In this document: positions 41,749-52,269 of the stretch, in pieces
How positions within the stretch are numbered: the first letter of the stretch is position 1
Layout: the number at the start of each line of letters is the position of its first letter
Origin: Thinopyrum elongatum
Lineage: Eukaryota; Streptophyta; Magnoliopsida; Poales; Poaceae
DNA length: 64,000 bases
Assembly (NCBI GenBank): GCA_011799875.1
Contig: CM022302.1
Location: 525,588,228-525,652,227, forward strand
Reading direction: 5' to 3'
Translations under genes and position numbers: made by a program
Notes under the pieces: model-generated
What the model was told of the DNA's origin: nothing
The model's database searches: none
The model's input: the letters and a program-made list of their open reading frames with translations, nothing else

Positions 41749-44700
41749 ATGGATCGTGGTGTAGAGCGTGGTGAGGAGGAGGGGAGTGAGAATTTTTATG
41801 ACTGCGTCCTGGAGATAGAGGTATGTAAAATATGAACAAAATTATGTCTTTGTATCTTAAGCAACATACAATTTGAATTTTCCCTAGCATTTCACATGTA
41901 TTTGCATTTTGCAGCACAAACAATTACAATGTACAATTTCAGGAGACGCTATTTCTCGTTACAAACTTTGTAGACATCTAATTTGCTTGGGATTCATAAC
42001 AAACATTTTAGATCAATTCATTGTACAGAGTCTGCATTGGCTTTGTACCCTGCCTGGCATTACAATAAATTTTTGCATCAAGTCAATACATACCAAATAC
42101 ATATGAACTGCACTGTTCCTACTAAACACCGATTCACATCACAAACTACAGGATGCTCTAGCAAACAACACATACCCAAGAAGGTCAGCAGTGCACATCC
42201 AAGAAGGTCAACTACACACACCCAACTCAATCGCTTGCAATGTTACAGCTTACCAATCAACCGCCACCACCTTGTGTGCCCTGGTCTGACCAACACCCAC
42301 CCGGCTTCCCCCAACTGCTGCCGCCTAGGCTCGTCTCCAACTGCCGTGGCCTAAGATCGACACCAACCGTTGTAGCGGCAACTCGCCCAAATCCTTCATC
42401 CCGACGCTGCTTGTTGCCGGTTTTCCCTGCCCGTCGCAGCTGACTGCTTGCTGCCGCTTCCCAAGCCGCTGCAGCCGCCGCTTGAGAGAGCTGAGAGGGG
42501 TTGGTGGTGCCACTGCCAGTCATCCTCGTTTCATGCCTGCCTCCGGTCGTCATCTTCCCGTCATGTGCCATCGCCAGATGAGGTGCACGCCAGAGAGACG
42601 AGGGGTAGAGGCAGCTGATGTTGAGCGAAAGAGAGGAGAGCGAGAGGGTAGGATTTTGTGTGTGGGGGGGGGGGGCGGGGGGGGGGGGGTGACCGAGCGG
42701 GGATATGAGGGTTATTTTCTTCCTTTTAATTTTTTTAATGAGAAACGAAGGAATAACGAGGTGATTCCTCTGATTCGGTGATACCGCTCGGTGAAGCGTA
42801 TAGAGGGAATATTCGCTCCCTAAACACTGGAATGGAGGCTAGGGACGGAGCCAACCAGTCTCGCTCCACTATACCCTCAAACCAAACACACCCTATTGCC
42901 GCAACCACCAATCAGAATGTTGAATTAGTATTTAGCTGGAAAAAATGTTAGAAAAATTTGTTGACGGAGATGTTTCGAAGATGATGAAGCGGCTTCAAGG
43001 CGCGTGACGGTGTCGCTTTCCTTAAGGCTTATTTGTCCCCACCAGAAGGTGTGCACCGGGTTACCAACAATAGCCTCGTAGGATACAATGAAGCCCGTCG
43101 CCGGCAAGTGCACTCTTGACAACGACCTTGAACACTCTTGTGACAATACAGGACTATCAATGTTACTAGAATACAATGCCCTGCAGCAAGCACTGTACAC
43201 TAGAGATCTAGCGAGAGAGAGCACTGGATGTTTGGTGGTGTGCCATGCTTCTGTTTTCACTTCTTTCTTGTGCGAATGAACTGAAAGCATCCTCCAGTAT
43301 TTATACTTGCCCAAGGGTTGCCTTGAGAAGACACCTGCCCAGAAAGACGCTTGTTCGATTAGGCACCTATTCGGAACGTGCGGCCGTCACTCTAAAGCAA
43401 CAGATGTGTCTTCAGCTAACAGACGTCTCTTCGGCATCCAACCGCCACCGATTCACAAACATGCATGCTAGTGGCCGACCGGGACATCAGTTCATTGCTG
43501 AGACGTGCAAGTGTGTGCTTGCTTGCATGCACTTTAATGCATTAAATAATGCACCCACGGCCATACCCTTAATTAGCCCAAGCTAATTAGGCAAAGCATA
43601 TTTTCTTTCTCTCTCTTTATCCTATTTACACGAGACACAAATATATTCCAAAATACAATAACTTTATTTATTTTGAAAATATCCAACAAAAAAGTGTGGT
43701 GCTTGTCACTTGTTTTTAAGGCTTGACTTCACCAATTTTTCTAGGACTATCTGACATTTTCCTAATATTCTTCGCTGTTGTTTGACAACAAAAGCAGGAG
43801 AACGACGACCCCCAGCACTTCCCACCGGAGACAGCCGTGGTTCAGGACCCCCAGCATCCTACAGTCGACGGCGAGATGCGTGCACTGCCTGGTCTGATGG
43901 GTATGTTTTGATTTTTCTTTCTGATGATTTTCTTGTACAGTATGAATTTTGTTGCTCTTTTGCTGTGGCAACAAGGTGGTAAAACCAACTATAGAGTATC
44001 ATGTGGAAACCCTGACAAAGCTGCTTAGCCGAACACAAAGATAGCTATCTTGAGGGAAAGCAAATTGAAATGCTAACAGCCTAAACTTTTTCAAGAAATG
44101 TGACAGCTAAATGATGTCTATAGATAGAGATGACTCATGCTAAGAAAACCATACACAAGTGACTGAGAGAAGTGGGAAAACTGGATTTGCCCAGGAAAGA
44201 AAAATTGTACACGAAATCAAATTCGAATACACGATGCTTCATCTCTGCATTTGGGGACGTAATCTAACTTTTTTTTTTTTACTAAATGTAAATACATACA
44301 AGAGGATACTATCGATGGGAGAGTAAATAGACACATACTACTAAATTGGTGGAGAAGGGGGGAAGAGCTCTGGCACAGGGGTTATAGGCTGCATCAAGAA
44401 GAGAACAAATAGCCACTGTAGCCTGACAACGAGGACCACCGGAGGCGCTGCACAACGGCACTGCCCACTGTGAATTCAACCCATAGCGGCCCACCCAATA
44501 CCAACAATGCCACACTCTTATCAAAATAAATTAATAAAGAAAGGGGCAGTACAATGGAACCAGCTAGTGGCAGTAAAATTGCAGGATGTACAGTACTAGG
44601 GAAACAAGTTCATATTTCAGAATTTGTTTTGAGGACGTGGGTACTAGGAAAACGCCACTGTACTAGTATTAATTTATACAATTCTTGGTATACATATGCA

Positions 44701-46604
44701 AAAGAAAATTTGAAACTAATCTCGAATAAGTCGGAGTACTGCACTGCTTATGAAAATAATTAGGTCTAGTAACTAAAAGGGTCTTCCGTTCCATGCAATG
44801 CTATTATTATCAGAATCTGGAAACATAACAACTTCGGACTTTTTTGGAGAGGACTACCAGGGGGAACCCAAGGCTCGCTTGAACAATTGCATAAAGGCAG
44901 TGAAATAGCCAAAGTAGCAATTAGCGAATCATGTCATTGCCTATGGCAAAGGCAGTTATTACAGTGCCTACAGAACCATGTTCAGATAGTTATCGCGGTG
45001 CCTACAGAAGCATGATATTGCCTTCAGTTATCCTACTGAATTAGCTAATTCATGACCACACCTATTGCAACCTCTCCACATGGCTTAGACAAATTTGTCG
45101 TAACAAGGACATCATTTGTTTGGCTTCGTCTGGAAAGATCAGATGCAAAGACTGCCGACACCACTGCTAAGCTGTCAGTAACTCAGCATCCAGAATCAAA
45201 TGGAGATGGAAGCAGTTCACGGCTTAATTAATACCTGACTTGAACCCCCTTTTTTGTCCCAATCTTAGCAAGAACTTCCTCGATGGATGAGGAAAGAAAA
45301 ATTCGGGCTGGAATGCCGGATGGGAGAGGACGTGCGTAGAAAGAGAGGACACAAATACACAGTCCTGGGCTCCTGGCAATTAAACCAAATCTTGAAAGGT
45401 CACCGTGACGCCATCATAGCCTGTGAGGTGAAACATCATGTGCTAGAGCAGCGTCACCTTGGCCGAGGGAGAGCAAGAAGCAGTCGCGGCCGATGCGTAA
45501 TCACCCATAAGCTCGAACCGCTCGCAGTCACACCACCCAATCAGGGGAAGTGGGCAGCTGTTTTTCCTCATGAACATGCGACCAGTTTCATTTTTAGAGA
45601 TTGACCAGGGCCCACCCATCTGCTGCGTGTAGTAATTGATTTATGTCAGTTTTACAGGTGCGAGCGGACCAACAAAAAGATTACTTCGACATGGTTTGAG
45701 CGGAGAACCTTGGCTCATGGATTGATCGGGGTGAAGAATAAGTAATTCTTCAACCTGGGTGTTTAATAGACTTTTTTTTTTATTAATTTATTTACTTTAA
45801 GACTTAAAAAAAAATCAGATCAGAGTCTAGTGTTTGAAATATGAAACAGTTTATAGTTCTAGGTTCACTTCAGAGCAAACACTATCAAGGTTAAGGATGT
45901 GTTATTTTATCTAATGAGAATCTTTTTTTACCCTTGGTCGCTACAGTTCATTGCAATTATTTTTTCATTGTATTTCACTATTGTGGGAAGCATATTTTTA
46001 GTTCTTTGCTATATAATTGTCCATTGATTATGCTAAATTATTTATGTAAAAGAATCTCAGACACGTTACTATCTGATTACTACTTACTCCCAACTTGTGT
46101 CTTATATGAATAGGAAACGATCTCAAGTCCGTCAGTCAGATTTTCAGCGTCGTCGCCGCAACCGTGGGCGTGGGGCTGCTACTCGCGTTCCTCGGGCTTA
46201 CACTGACACCGATGGCGTCCCTTGTGCACAGCGCTTCGACGTCAAGTTGCCGCGCCACCACTGATGACGTGGCACGGCTGTACTCGCGGGTGGGCGTGGG
46301 GCTGGCGATCGCTGTTACACAGTCCTTTGCGTCGCTCCTTGGTGCCAGTGGAAAGGAGGAGACGGCGGAGCCACGCGTGCCTGTCATGCGCCGAGTCTGC
46401 GTTTTCGTCGCCGCTCTATCGCAGCTAGGTTTGACCGTCAGCGTCTTTTGGAGTCTGATCCTCGCGGTTTCACTGCGCTTGGGTCAGATGCGCTGTTGGC
46501 CACGGGTGACGAGGGACTTGTTGCTGACCGGGACGGGCATCTCCTCCGCCTTGAGCACGTACCTTGTTTACATCGGCTTGGCCTGTGTGTTCGGGACCAG
46601 CTGA
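41749..46604 (+). CDS. Host gene: small four-segment membrane protein, three coding exons
   Basis: Exons: 41749-41820 (MDRGVERGEEEG..., phase 0 donor GTATGT), 43798-43900 (donor GG|GTATGT, phase 1) and 46114-46604 (acceptor tatgaatag, TGA stop). The phases match exactly and give 221 residues. The first 58 residues are acidic and Pro-rich. Four hydrophobic segments follow at about 68-92, 114-135, 153-179 and 194-218, so this is an integral membrane protein with a hydrophilic N-terminus. I do not recognise the family. Intron 1 (1977 bp) holds a solo LTR and a possible Harbinger end; intron 2 (2213 bp) has no recognisable feature. ATG 41749 was chosen because it is the only in-frame ATG in the exon. 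If translation begins in the upstream exon, the gene carries a frameshift and may be decaying. Confidence 0.68.
42257..42893 (-). mobile_element. Possible PIF/Harbinger-type element end
   Basis: The minus strand begins GGGTGTGTTTGGTTTGAGGG at about 42893, the style of a cereal Harbinger/Tourist terminus. Ala/Gly-rich sequence follows. I could not find the matching terminus on the left, so it is truncated or misidentified. A G-rich run lies at 42664-42689. Confidence 0.35.
42946..43688 (-). mobile_element. Solo LTR in host-gene intron 1
   Basis: 743 bp with minus-strand ends TGTTGGATATTTT and TTTTCTAACA, flanked on both sides by AAAAA (42941-42945 and 43689-43693). A minus-strand TATA box GTATAAATAC is at 43297-43306. 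No internal domain, primer site or second LTR is adjacent, so the element was reduced by LTR-LTR recombination. It would place an antisense promoter inside the gene. Confidence 0.72.
43901..46113 (+). other. Intron 2 of the host gene
   Basis: 2.2 kb with no recognisable coding exon or terminal-repeat element. A T run lies at about 44270. A 105-codon frame at 45287-45604 has no recognisable content. The 3' end has a pyrimidine-rich acceptor. Confidence 0.5.
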
Positions 46605-47100
46605 TGATGGTAGGTTACATGGTAACTCTTCTCTTGAAATACCCATCTAATTAGAACATCATGCATTGTAATGCCTACTGATTATGTTCTGTCCTATGTG
46701 CAGGAGAGTTCCAAAGCTCGTGCAAAGGCCTAGTGGTACTGTGTTTCTTATCATTGAGATAGTGTTGACCGAACTGAATGGGTTGAACTTGTGGAAGGTA
46801 ACCGTGTTGTGGAATTTTAATATGCAGAGCCGTCTTGAGTACCTTCTCAGATCGCTAGCCTACGAGGTGGTGTCGATGAGGGGAAACATCCTGCATGATC
46901 TATGATGTGTGCTTGTGAAAAGAGGTGCGCAAGATTGTTGGGCGTGCGCCTGAGTGGAGTTTGGGGCTGCTTCTGTTCGAGTGCTGCAGTGTGAGTTTCT
47001 TAGCTTTCCTCCCAACTTAATCGGCCTGGAATGATGCCACTGTTCTTATGTTTTAGTGTCTAAGACTTCAGACTTATGCTTATGGATTTGTTAGACTAGG
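46605..47100 (+). other. 3' UTR of the host gene, probable intron
   Basis: A donor-like GATG|GTAGGT (46609/46610) and acceptor-like cctatgtgcag (ending 46703) suggest a 94-bp intron just after the stop codon. The UTR end is not clear. From 47100 to about 47490 I see nothing definable. Confidence 0.4.
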
Positions 47101-47569
47101 GTGTGCTGGTCGATCATGTCGGCACTGTTGAATTGCCTGTGATTCCACTTTGTTTATGTGCATTTGGTTAATAATTGGACTTGTGTGCGGATAGATTCGA
47201 TTTGGTGTGGTTTCTGCTGGCACATGGGATTTAATGTGATTTGCCTCCTTATATCATACGTAGCATGTTATGATGGTTGTGAGCTCGGTGGATTTTGTTC
47301 TCCTGTGGGCAGAGGGCAATGTTGAATTGTGTTGACAGCTCGGATGATACTCAGCTTCTCGAGCTTTGTTGTGCTGTGCTAGACAAGACAGGAAGCTGCC
47401 ATTTTTTCCTTTCTTTCTTTCTTTTTGATAAGGCTGCTGGCCCAGTTGGGTGGGACGACCAGGCCGTACTAAAATGTGACTGCCGAGGAGTGCACACAAA
47501 ACGGTCCAAACTCCTTTGGTCTGGCCATTGCGGAGCTGGGGCGCCCCAATTTTTTTCTTTTTCTTCCTT

Positions 47570-47740
47570 CCTTAAAAAATGTTAAGGATTTTAAAAAAAG
47601 TTTTATTTTCAATTTTTTTGATGAATTTGGGAAATGTTCCAAAAAAAATCTTAATGAATTTGAAAAAAAATCCTGGATTTTGAAAATTGTTCAAAATTTC
47701 AAAAAAATGCTTGCGTTCTCAAAAATTATTTAGAACTTAA
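47570..47740 (+). repeat. AT-rich degenerate repeat
   Basis: Quasi-repeats of the form TTTTGAAAAATGTTC/TTGAATTT, same style as 48240-48900. Confidence 0.5.
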
Positions 47741-47942
47741 TTTTTTTTAAACTGACCAATAAACCGCATGCTACAATGTTTCTGATTTGCTATAGCGTTT
47801 TTCCAGTTTGCTACAGTACCCCTAAACACGAGCTCTACGTGAAATGGGCTGGCGGCCAGGTCGGGTTGCCCCTGTGCGTCGCGCCGCTGTTGGGCAGAAT
47901 GAGGGTCCAATAGGACCTCCCAGTAACACGCTAAAAAAACTA

Positions 47943-48103
47943 CTCCTTCCGTTCCCAAATATAAGTCTTTCTAGAGATTCCAACAAGTGACTACATACCG
48001 ATCAAAATGAGTGAATCTACACTTTGAAATATGTCTACATACATCCGTATATTGTAGTCCATTTGAAATGTCTAAAGGGACTTATATTTAGGAACGGAGG
48101 GAG
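47943..48103 (+). mobile_element. Stowaway MITE (Tc1/mariner)
   Basis: 161 bp with terminal inverted repeats: CTCCTTCCGTTCCCAAATA at the left and, reading inward from the right, CTCCCTCCGTTCCTAAATA. It is flanked by the TA target duplication (47941-47942 and 48104-48105). Non-autonomous, no ORF. Confidence 0.95.
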
Positions 48104-48239
48104 TAGCACGGAATAAACGAAGCCCTGGTGTCCGCATGCACGTATGATTGCCACACAGCTAAGCTAGCCTTTTCTCGCTGTCTAACCTAAAAAAAAGAGC
48201 TAAGCTAGCTTCCATGTACATCACCACCCAATGTATTTT

Positions 48240-48900
48240 TTAGCAAAAAAAATGATTCTTCATTTTTAAACATGTCCTTCAATTTTAAAAGTGTATGCTT
48301 TTCGTAAATGTCCATGATTCTGAAAACAGTTTATAAATTCGAAAATATATTCATGCATTTAAAAACGAACTTTAAAAATATTTACAATTTTGAAAAAATA
48401 TTCATGAACTTTAAAAAATGCTTGTGAATCCAAAAATTGTTCATGCATCTCAAAACAAGATTAATGAATTAAAAGAATTTTCACAAATCCAAAAATTGTT
48501 CGCATATTTAGAATTGTGCTTCATGAATTTAGGAAGTGCTCGTGAATTCAAAAAATCTTAGTAATTACAAAAACAATTATGAATTATAGCATTCATGAAA
48601 TTTTTTAAACTTGAAAAAACTATGTAATTACAAAAGGTGTACTCAAATCAAAAAATGTTCGTCAATTTGATTTTTTCTCAAATTTAGAAGGAGTTCGCAA
48701 ATTGAAGAAAATAGTACTGAATTTGGAAAATTTCCATGAATTTAACAATATTCATGAACTAACTTTTTTCATAAATTTTAAAAATCTTCTTGAATTCATA
48801 AAAGGTTCATGAAATAGGAAAATGTTCAGAAATTTTAAAAATACTCGCGATGTAAAAAAATGTTTGTGAAGCAAAATAATGTCTTAGAATTTAAAAAACT
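48240..48900 (+). repeat. AT-rich degenerate tandem-like repeat
   Basis: Many diverged units of about 20-30 bp around TTCATGAATTTAAAAAATGTTC. No ORF or clear terminal structure. Confidence 0.65.
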
Positions 48901-49006
48901 GATCCTGTATTATTAAAAAGATAGAAAGGGAAAAATCAACAAAGAAGACAAGAACTAAAACAAAATAGGAAAACTGGTAGAGAAGACACACAAAAAAGGG
49001 AAAAAT

Positions 49007-49180
49007 CGTGGTTACCAGATACCCATGGGGAAGCACATAATAGTACATATATGCTTTTAGCGGGAATGTTATTAAAGATGGGAGCATATTGATTGATTCA
49101 GAACAACATGGAATTGGTACCTCAAGCTTATTATCTATTTTTGCCCTTGTTAGTAATAATAGGAGCTATCCAAATATTTT
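49007..49180 (+). pseudogene. ndhD: Plastid ndhD fragment in nuclear DNA
   Basis: The frame reads from [14 protein letters not shown] sequence into [12 protein letters not shown], then after a stop ...[25 protein letters not shown], which is the plastid NADH dehydrogenase subunit 4 region around one membrane helix. It has stops and substitutions, so it is an old non-functional copy. It is part of a plastid-derived mosaic with the next two entries. Confidence 0.85.
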
Positions 49181-49211
49181 AATTTCAGATGAATTCCTAC
49201 TTGTTTGAAGT

Positions 49212-49408
49212 GGGTAATCACCCATTATGAAGATTGGTAACCGACTTAAAGCAATTTGATTGCAATTCAATTCATGATGATCATGGGTAGAAAGTTCATA
49301 TTCTTCGGTCATTGATAAACAACTTGTTGGACAGTACTCAACACAATTGCCACAAAATATATAAACTCAGAAATCAATACTATAGTTAAGCTATTGTTTT
49401 CTTTTAAT
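49212..49408 (-). pseudogene. ndhI: Plastid ndhI fragment in nuclear DNA
   Basis: The minus strand encodes KRKQ, then YSIDF, then [20 protein letters not shown] and [20 protein letters not shown]. This is the C-terminal part of plastid NADH dehydrogenase subunit I with its second 4Fe-4S Cys motif. Two in-frame stops are present. Orientation is opposite to the ndhD piece, although the two genes point the same way in grass plastomes. Confidence 0.87.
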
Positions 49409-49565
49409 ATAGCAAAACCGGTAGTGACTTGTACTAGAAAACAAGTAAGCGTCAATCCCCCTAAACAATAAAATATGTTGACATGGGAAGGAACGTAATT
49501 TACTAGTTATATCATTCGCAATTGCTTGAATCTCAAGATGTTCCTCAAACCAATCATATACTTCC
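49409..49565 (-). pseudogene. petB: Plastid petB fragment in nuclear DNA
   Basis: The minus strand encodes [20 protein letters not shown], then loses the frame, but the DNA still resembles the following petB sequence up to the ACCGGTTTTGCTAT junction. This is the start of the second exon of cytochrome b6. It joins the ndhI piece directly at 49408/49409, although the genes are far apart in the plastome. Confidence 0.85.
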
Positions 49566-49575
49566 ACTTAGGTAA

Positions 49576-50144
49576 CTAACCCAAGGTCCCCCGACACATG
49601 GCAACGTTGGGGCGCCCCAGATGGCGCACTAGGATGCTTCCACGCGTTGGAGCTGCCTGCTATGTGCGGCGAGCTTGCGCTCGCCTACAAAGAAGCAACA
49701 GATGGGCTAGGCCCGTAGGATGTTTCACGTACATGGAAATCACCTATCATTTACAGGACATTGCCTCGGGCATGCTTTGCCTTGTTGAAACTTAATTACA
49801 TATAAAATGGTCTGAGATTTACTGCTTGGAATAAGCTGTTAGCTATCTCAAAAAACAATCAACAGCATGGTCTGAGATTTTAGTGCAACAAAGTTTACAC
49901 AATTGCTAGCTGGAAGGGGCGGTGGTCTTGAATTTTTTGGAATGATGCAATAAAATTAGATATTCTTGGTACTTGAGATATTGATGCCTAAAGTTAAAGT
50001 TAGATATCATATTGTTGTACTTTTGTGGAATGATATAGTAATTTTAGATCTTTTGAGGTACTCGAGAAAAAGAAGAATAAATAAACATGCAAAAGTTTTC
50101 TAAAGTCGGGCGGAAAATTCCACAAACCACTGCTACCATGTTAT
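49576..50144 (+). other. Unassigned AT-rich DNA
   Basis: No gene, terminal repeat or known element recognised. A palindrome TGGGGCGCCCCA is at 49608-49619. Confidence 0.5.
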
Positions 50145-52269
50145 TGTAGGGGAACGCGACAGAAAACGAAAATTTTCGGTATAGCGAGCACGCCCAGGAA
50201 CACTATGGAGACTGCATACAAGGTTTGATCTGATCCGTACCGACTCGAAGCGCAGCGGAAGAAGAGTCGGTGGAGATCGTTGGTGCAGATCCCCGCAGCT
50301 AGGATTTACAACCTCCCAACCGTGAGGATGTACTCCCTCGTCGGACAGCCCTTCGGGAGGCGGTCGGACAGTCCCTCGGACGATGTCGCGGACAGCCCTT
50401 CGGGAGGACCCTCGAAACTCGAACAGAGACTCGGACAGCCCTTCGGGAGGACACTCGAACAGCCCCTCGGGCAAAAGACCGAAACTACGACCTCTCTACG
50501 GGGTTGCACACATACGGTGTCAGCTATCCGGCAGGGCTTCGCCGTCCAGAACTAGTTCCTGCCGGAACCCAGACAGCCTTTCGGCTCTACGAAACTCTTT
50601 TCGTGGGAGGGAGAGAAGAAGCCAGATAATGCATGGCATGTGTATGAGAGCAAGGGATGAGGAGAATGGCAGCCACTTCTCCTCCTTTTATAGGCCAAGG
50701 CAAGGGGTGGGGTGGTGGAGAAAATACCAAAATACCCAAGCTACATGTCCCACATGAGGGGTAATATGGTAATGCAAGTGGAGCACAAAGGGGACACCCA
50801 AGGGGGCCCCTACTTGGCCGGCCACAACCTTGCCCCCTCCCATGGGGGGGGGGGCCCCCCAACAAGCCACCAACATGTCTCCCTTGAACAAGGGTGCTCC
50901 CTAGACAAAAAGCCACCAAACATGCAACCCCCGATTCGTGGGATCTTGTCCCCTCGCGCTGAGACAAGATGTTTTCCGCGAAACTTTTTTCTGAAAAATT
51001 TCAGAAGGTCCCAGAACATTTCTGGCACCCTCTAAAATTATTCCGGGAATTTTCCGAAACATTTCCGGTATGGTAGTTTTCATCAGCGAAAAGCAACAAC
51101 AACGGTTACGGCAGTTTCGGAACATTTCCGGTTTTTTTCTCTGAAAATTCCCAGAAGTTCCCAGACCAATTCTGGCATCCTCTGAAAATTTCCATGCGAT
51201 GCCGAAACCCTTTTTGACCTAATAATATATTCCAAAACAACTTTTTGGTTTTACCGAAACTCTTTCGGTGTTCTCTCTCTCCGGAACTCTTCCATTGTCT
51301 CCGAAACTTTTTCGGTGACTTTCTCTCAGACTCCCTGTCTAGTATTCAGCAGATAGATGACCCTTAAGCGTGTGACCCTATAGGTTCGGTGAAGCATAGA
51401 CATGACCTGGAACCCCTTCCGATCAATGATCAACATCGGAGCCGTGGACACCCATATTGACCCCTATACCCACACGAATGAATATTCGAGTGAACCTCCA
51501 GTTGCCGTGAGCTATTCCTGTCGCTTCGCGATATGTCACAAAACACCCGAGGTGAGATTTATTGCACCCCCGTGGATCAACAATTTGTCCACTATGCAAG
51601 TTACCTCGTTACCGGTTTTGTTCTCTTTTCTCGTTTCCGTGTTTCGGTATCCCAGTGATCAAATCACAAGTTGTCTGGCCAGACGATGATGGATACCGTT
51701 TCACCGAGAGGGCCCGAGTATATCTCTCCATCGTCGGAGGAGCAAATCCCAATCTTGAGCTATCTCGTTACTTGCCATACTTTTCCGTGAACCCGTAAGC
51801 CACCGTAATAGCCACCCAGTTACGGATGACGTTTAACAAACCCCAAAGTTCACGAAGCAAGTACGAAGGAACTCGACACTCTCATGGTCTAAGGAATTAT
51901 GCAAACATTAACTTCCCTGTGTAAAATACCATTAACTTGTGACGAATGTATCTCATAGCATAACATCAATTTGGGTCGATTCAACACAAGTGTTCTACCA
52001 ACAATTTGTGCCCTCAAAATTGCCGGCATAGACATGCCCATGATCAGGAAAACAGGATCATCATGCAATACTCGAGCCAGTCATAGAGGCTTGACCAGGA
52101 ATACATTTTTCCGTTTATTATCCCACACGTGCACATGAGTTTCCCTCCAAGCCTCGTTTTATTGTAGACTCGAGAATCATTGCAGTTATAGCATGGAACA
52201 TAAACTTTCATTACAAACCAGGAGATACAAAATAACTGATATTACTGCCTCTAGGGCATATCTCCTACA
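50145..52269 (-). repeat. LTR of Copia A family, solo/hybrid copy (LTR1)
   Basis: 2125 bp, minus-strand start TGTAGGAGATATGCCC and end CCCCTACA. It matches the LTR at 59316-61460 except for a divergent block around 50660-51060. Its right side abuts tgatt and Copia B gag. Its left side has no primer site or internal sequence (gttat flank), so it is a solo or recombinant LTR. A minus-strand TATA box CTATAAAAGG is at about 50685-50693. Confidence 0.88.

Noticed and set aside
41288..41774. Transit-peptide-like frame as the true start of the host gene
   Set aside because: It splices cleanly to 41575 but stops near 41774 and is out of frame with the exons that carry the membrane segments. Kept only as a possible decayed N-terminus.
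45287..45604. 105-codon plus-strand frame in host intron 2
   Set aside because: No recognisable content, no splice or promoter context, and the phase-matched exon chain skips it.
48884..49087. 67-codon hydrophobic minus-strand frame
   Set aside because: It overlaps the plastid ndhD fragment on the opposite strand and AT-rich repeats; hydrophobicity comes from AT richness.
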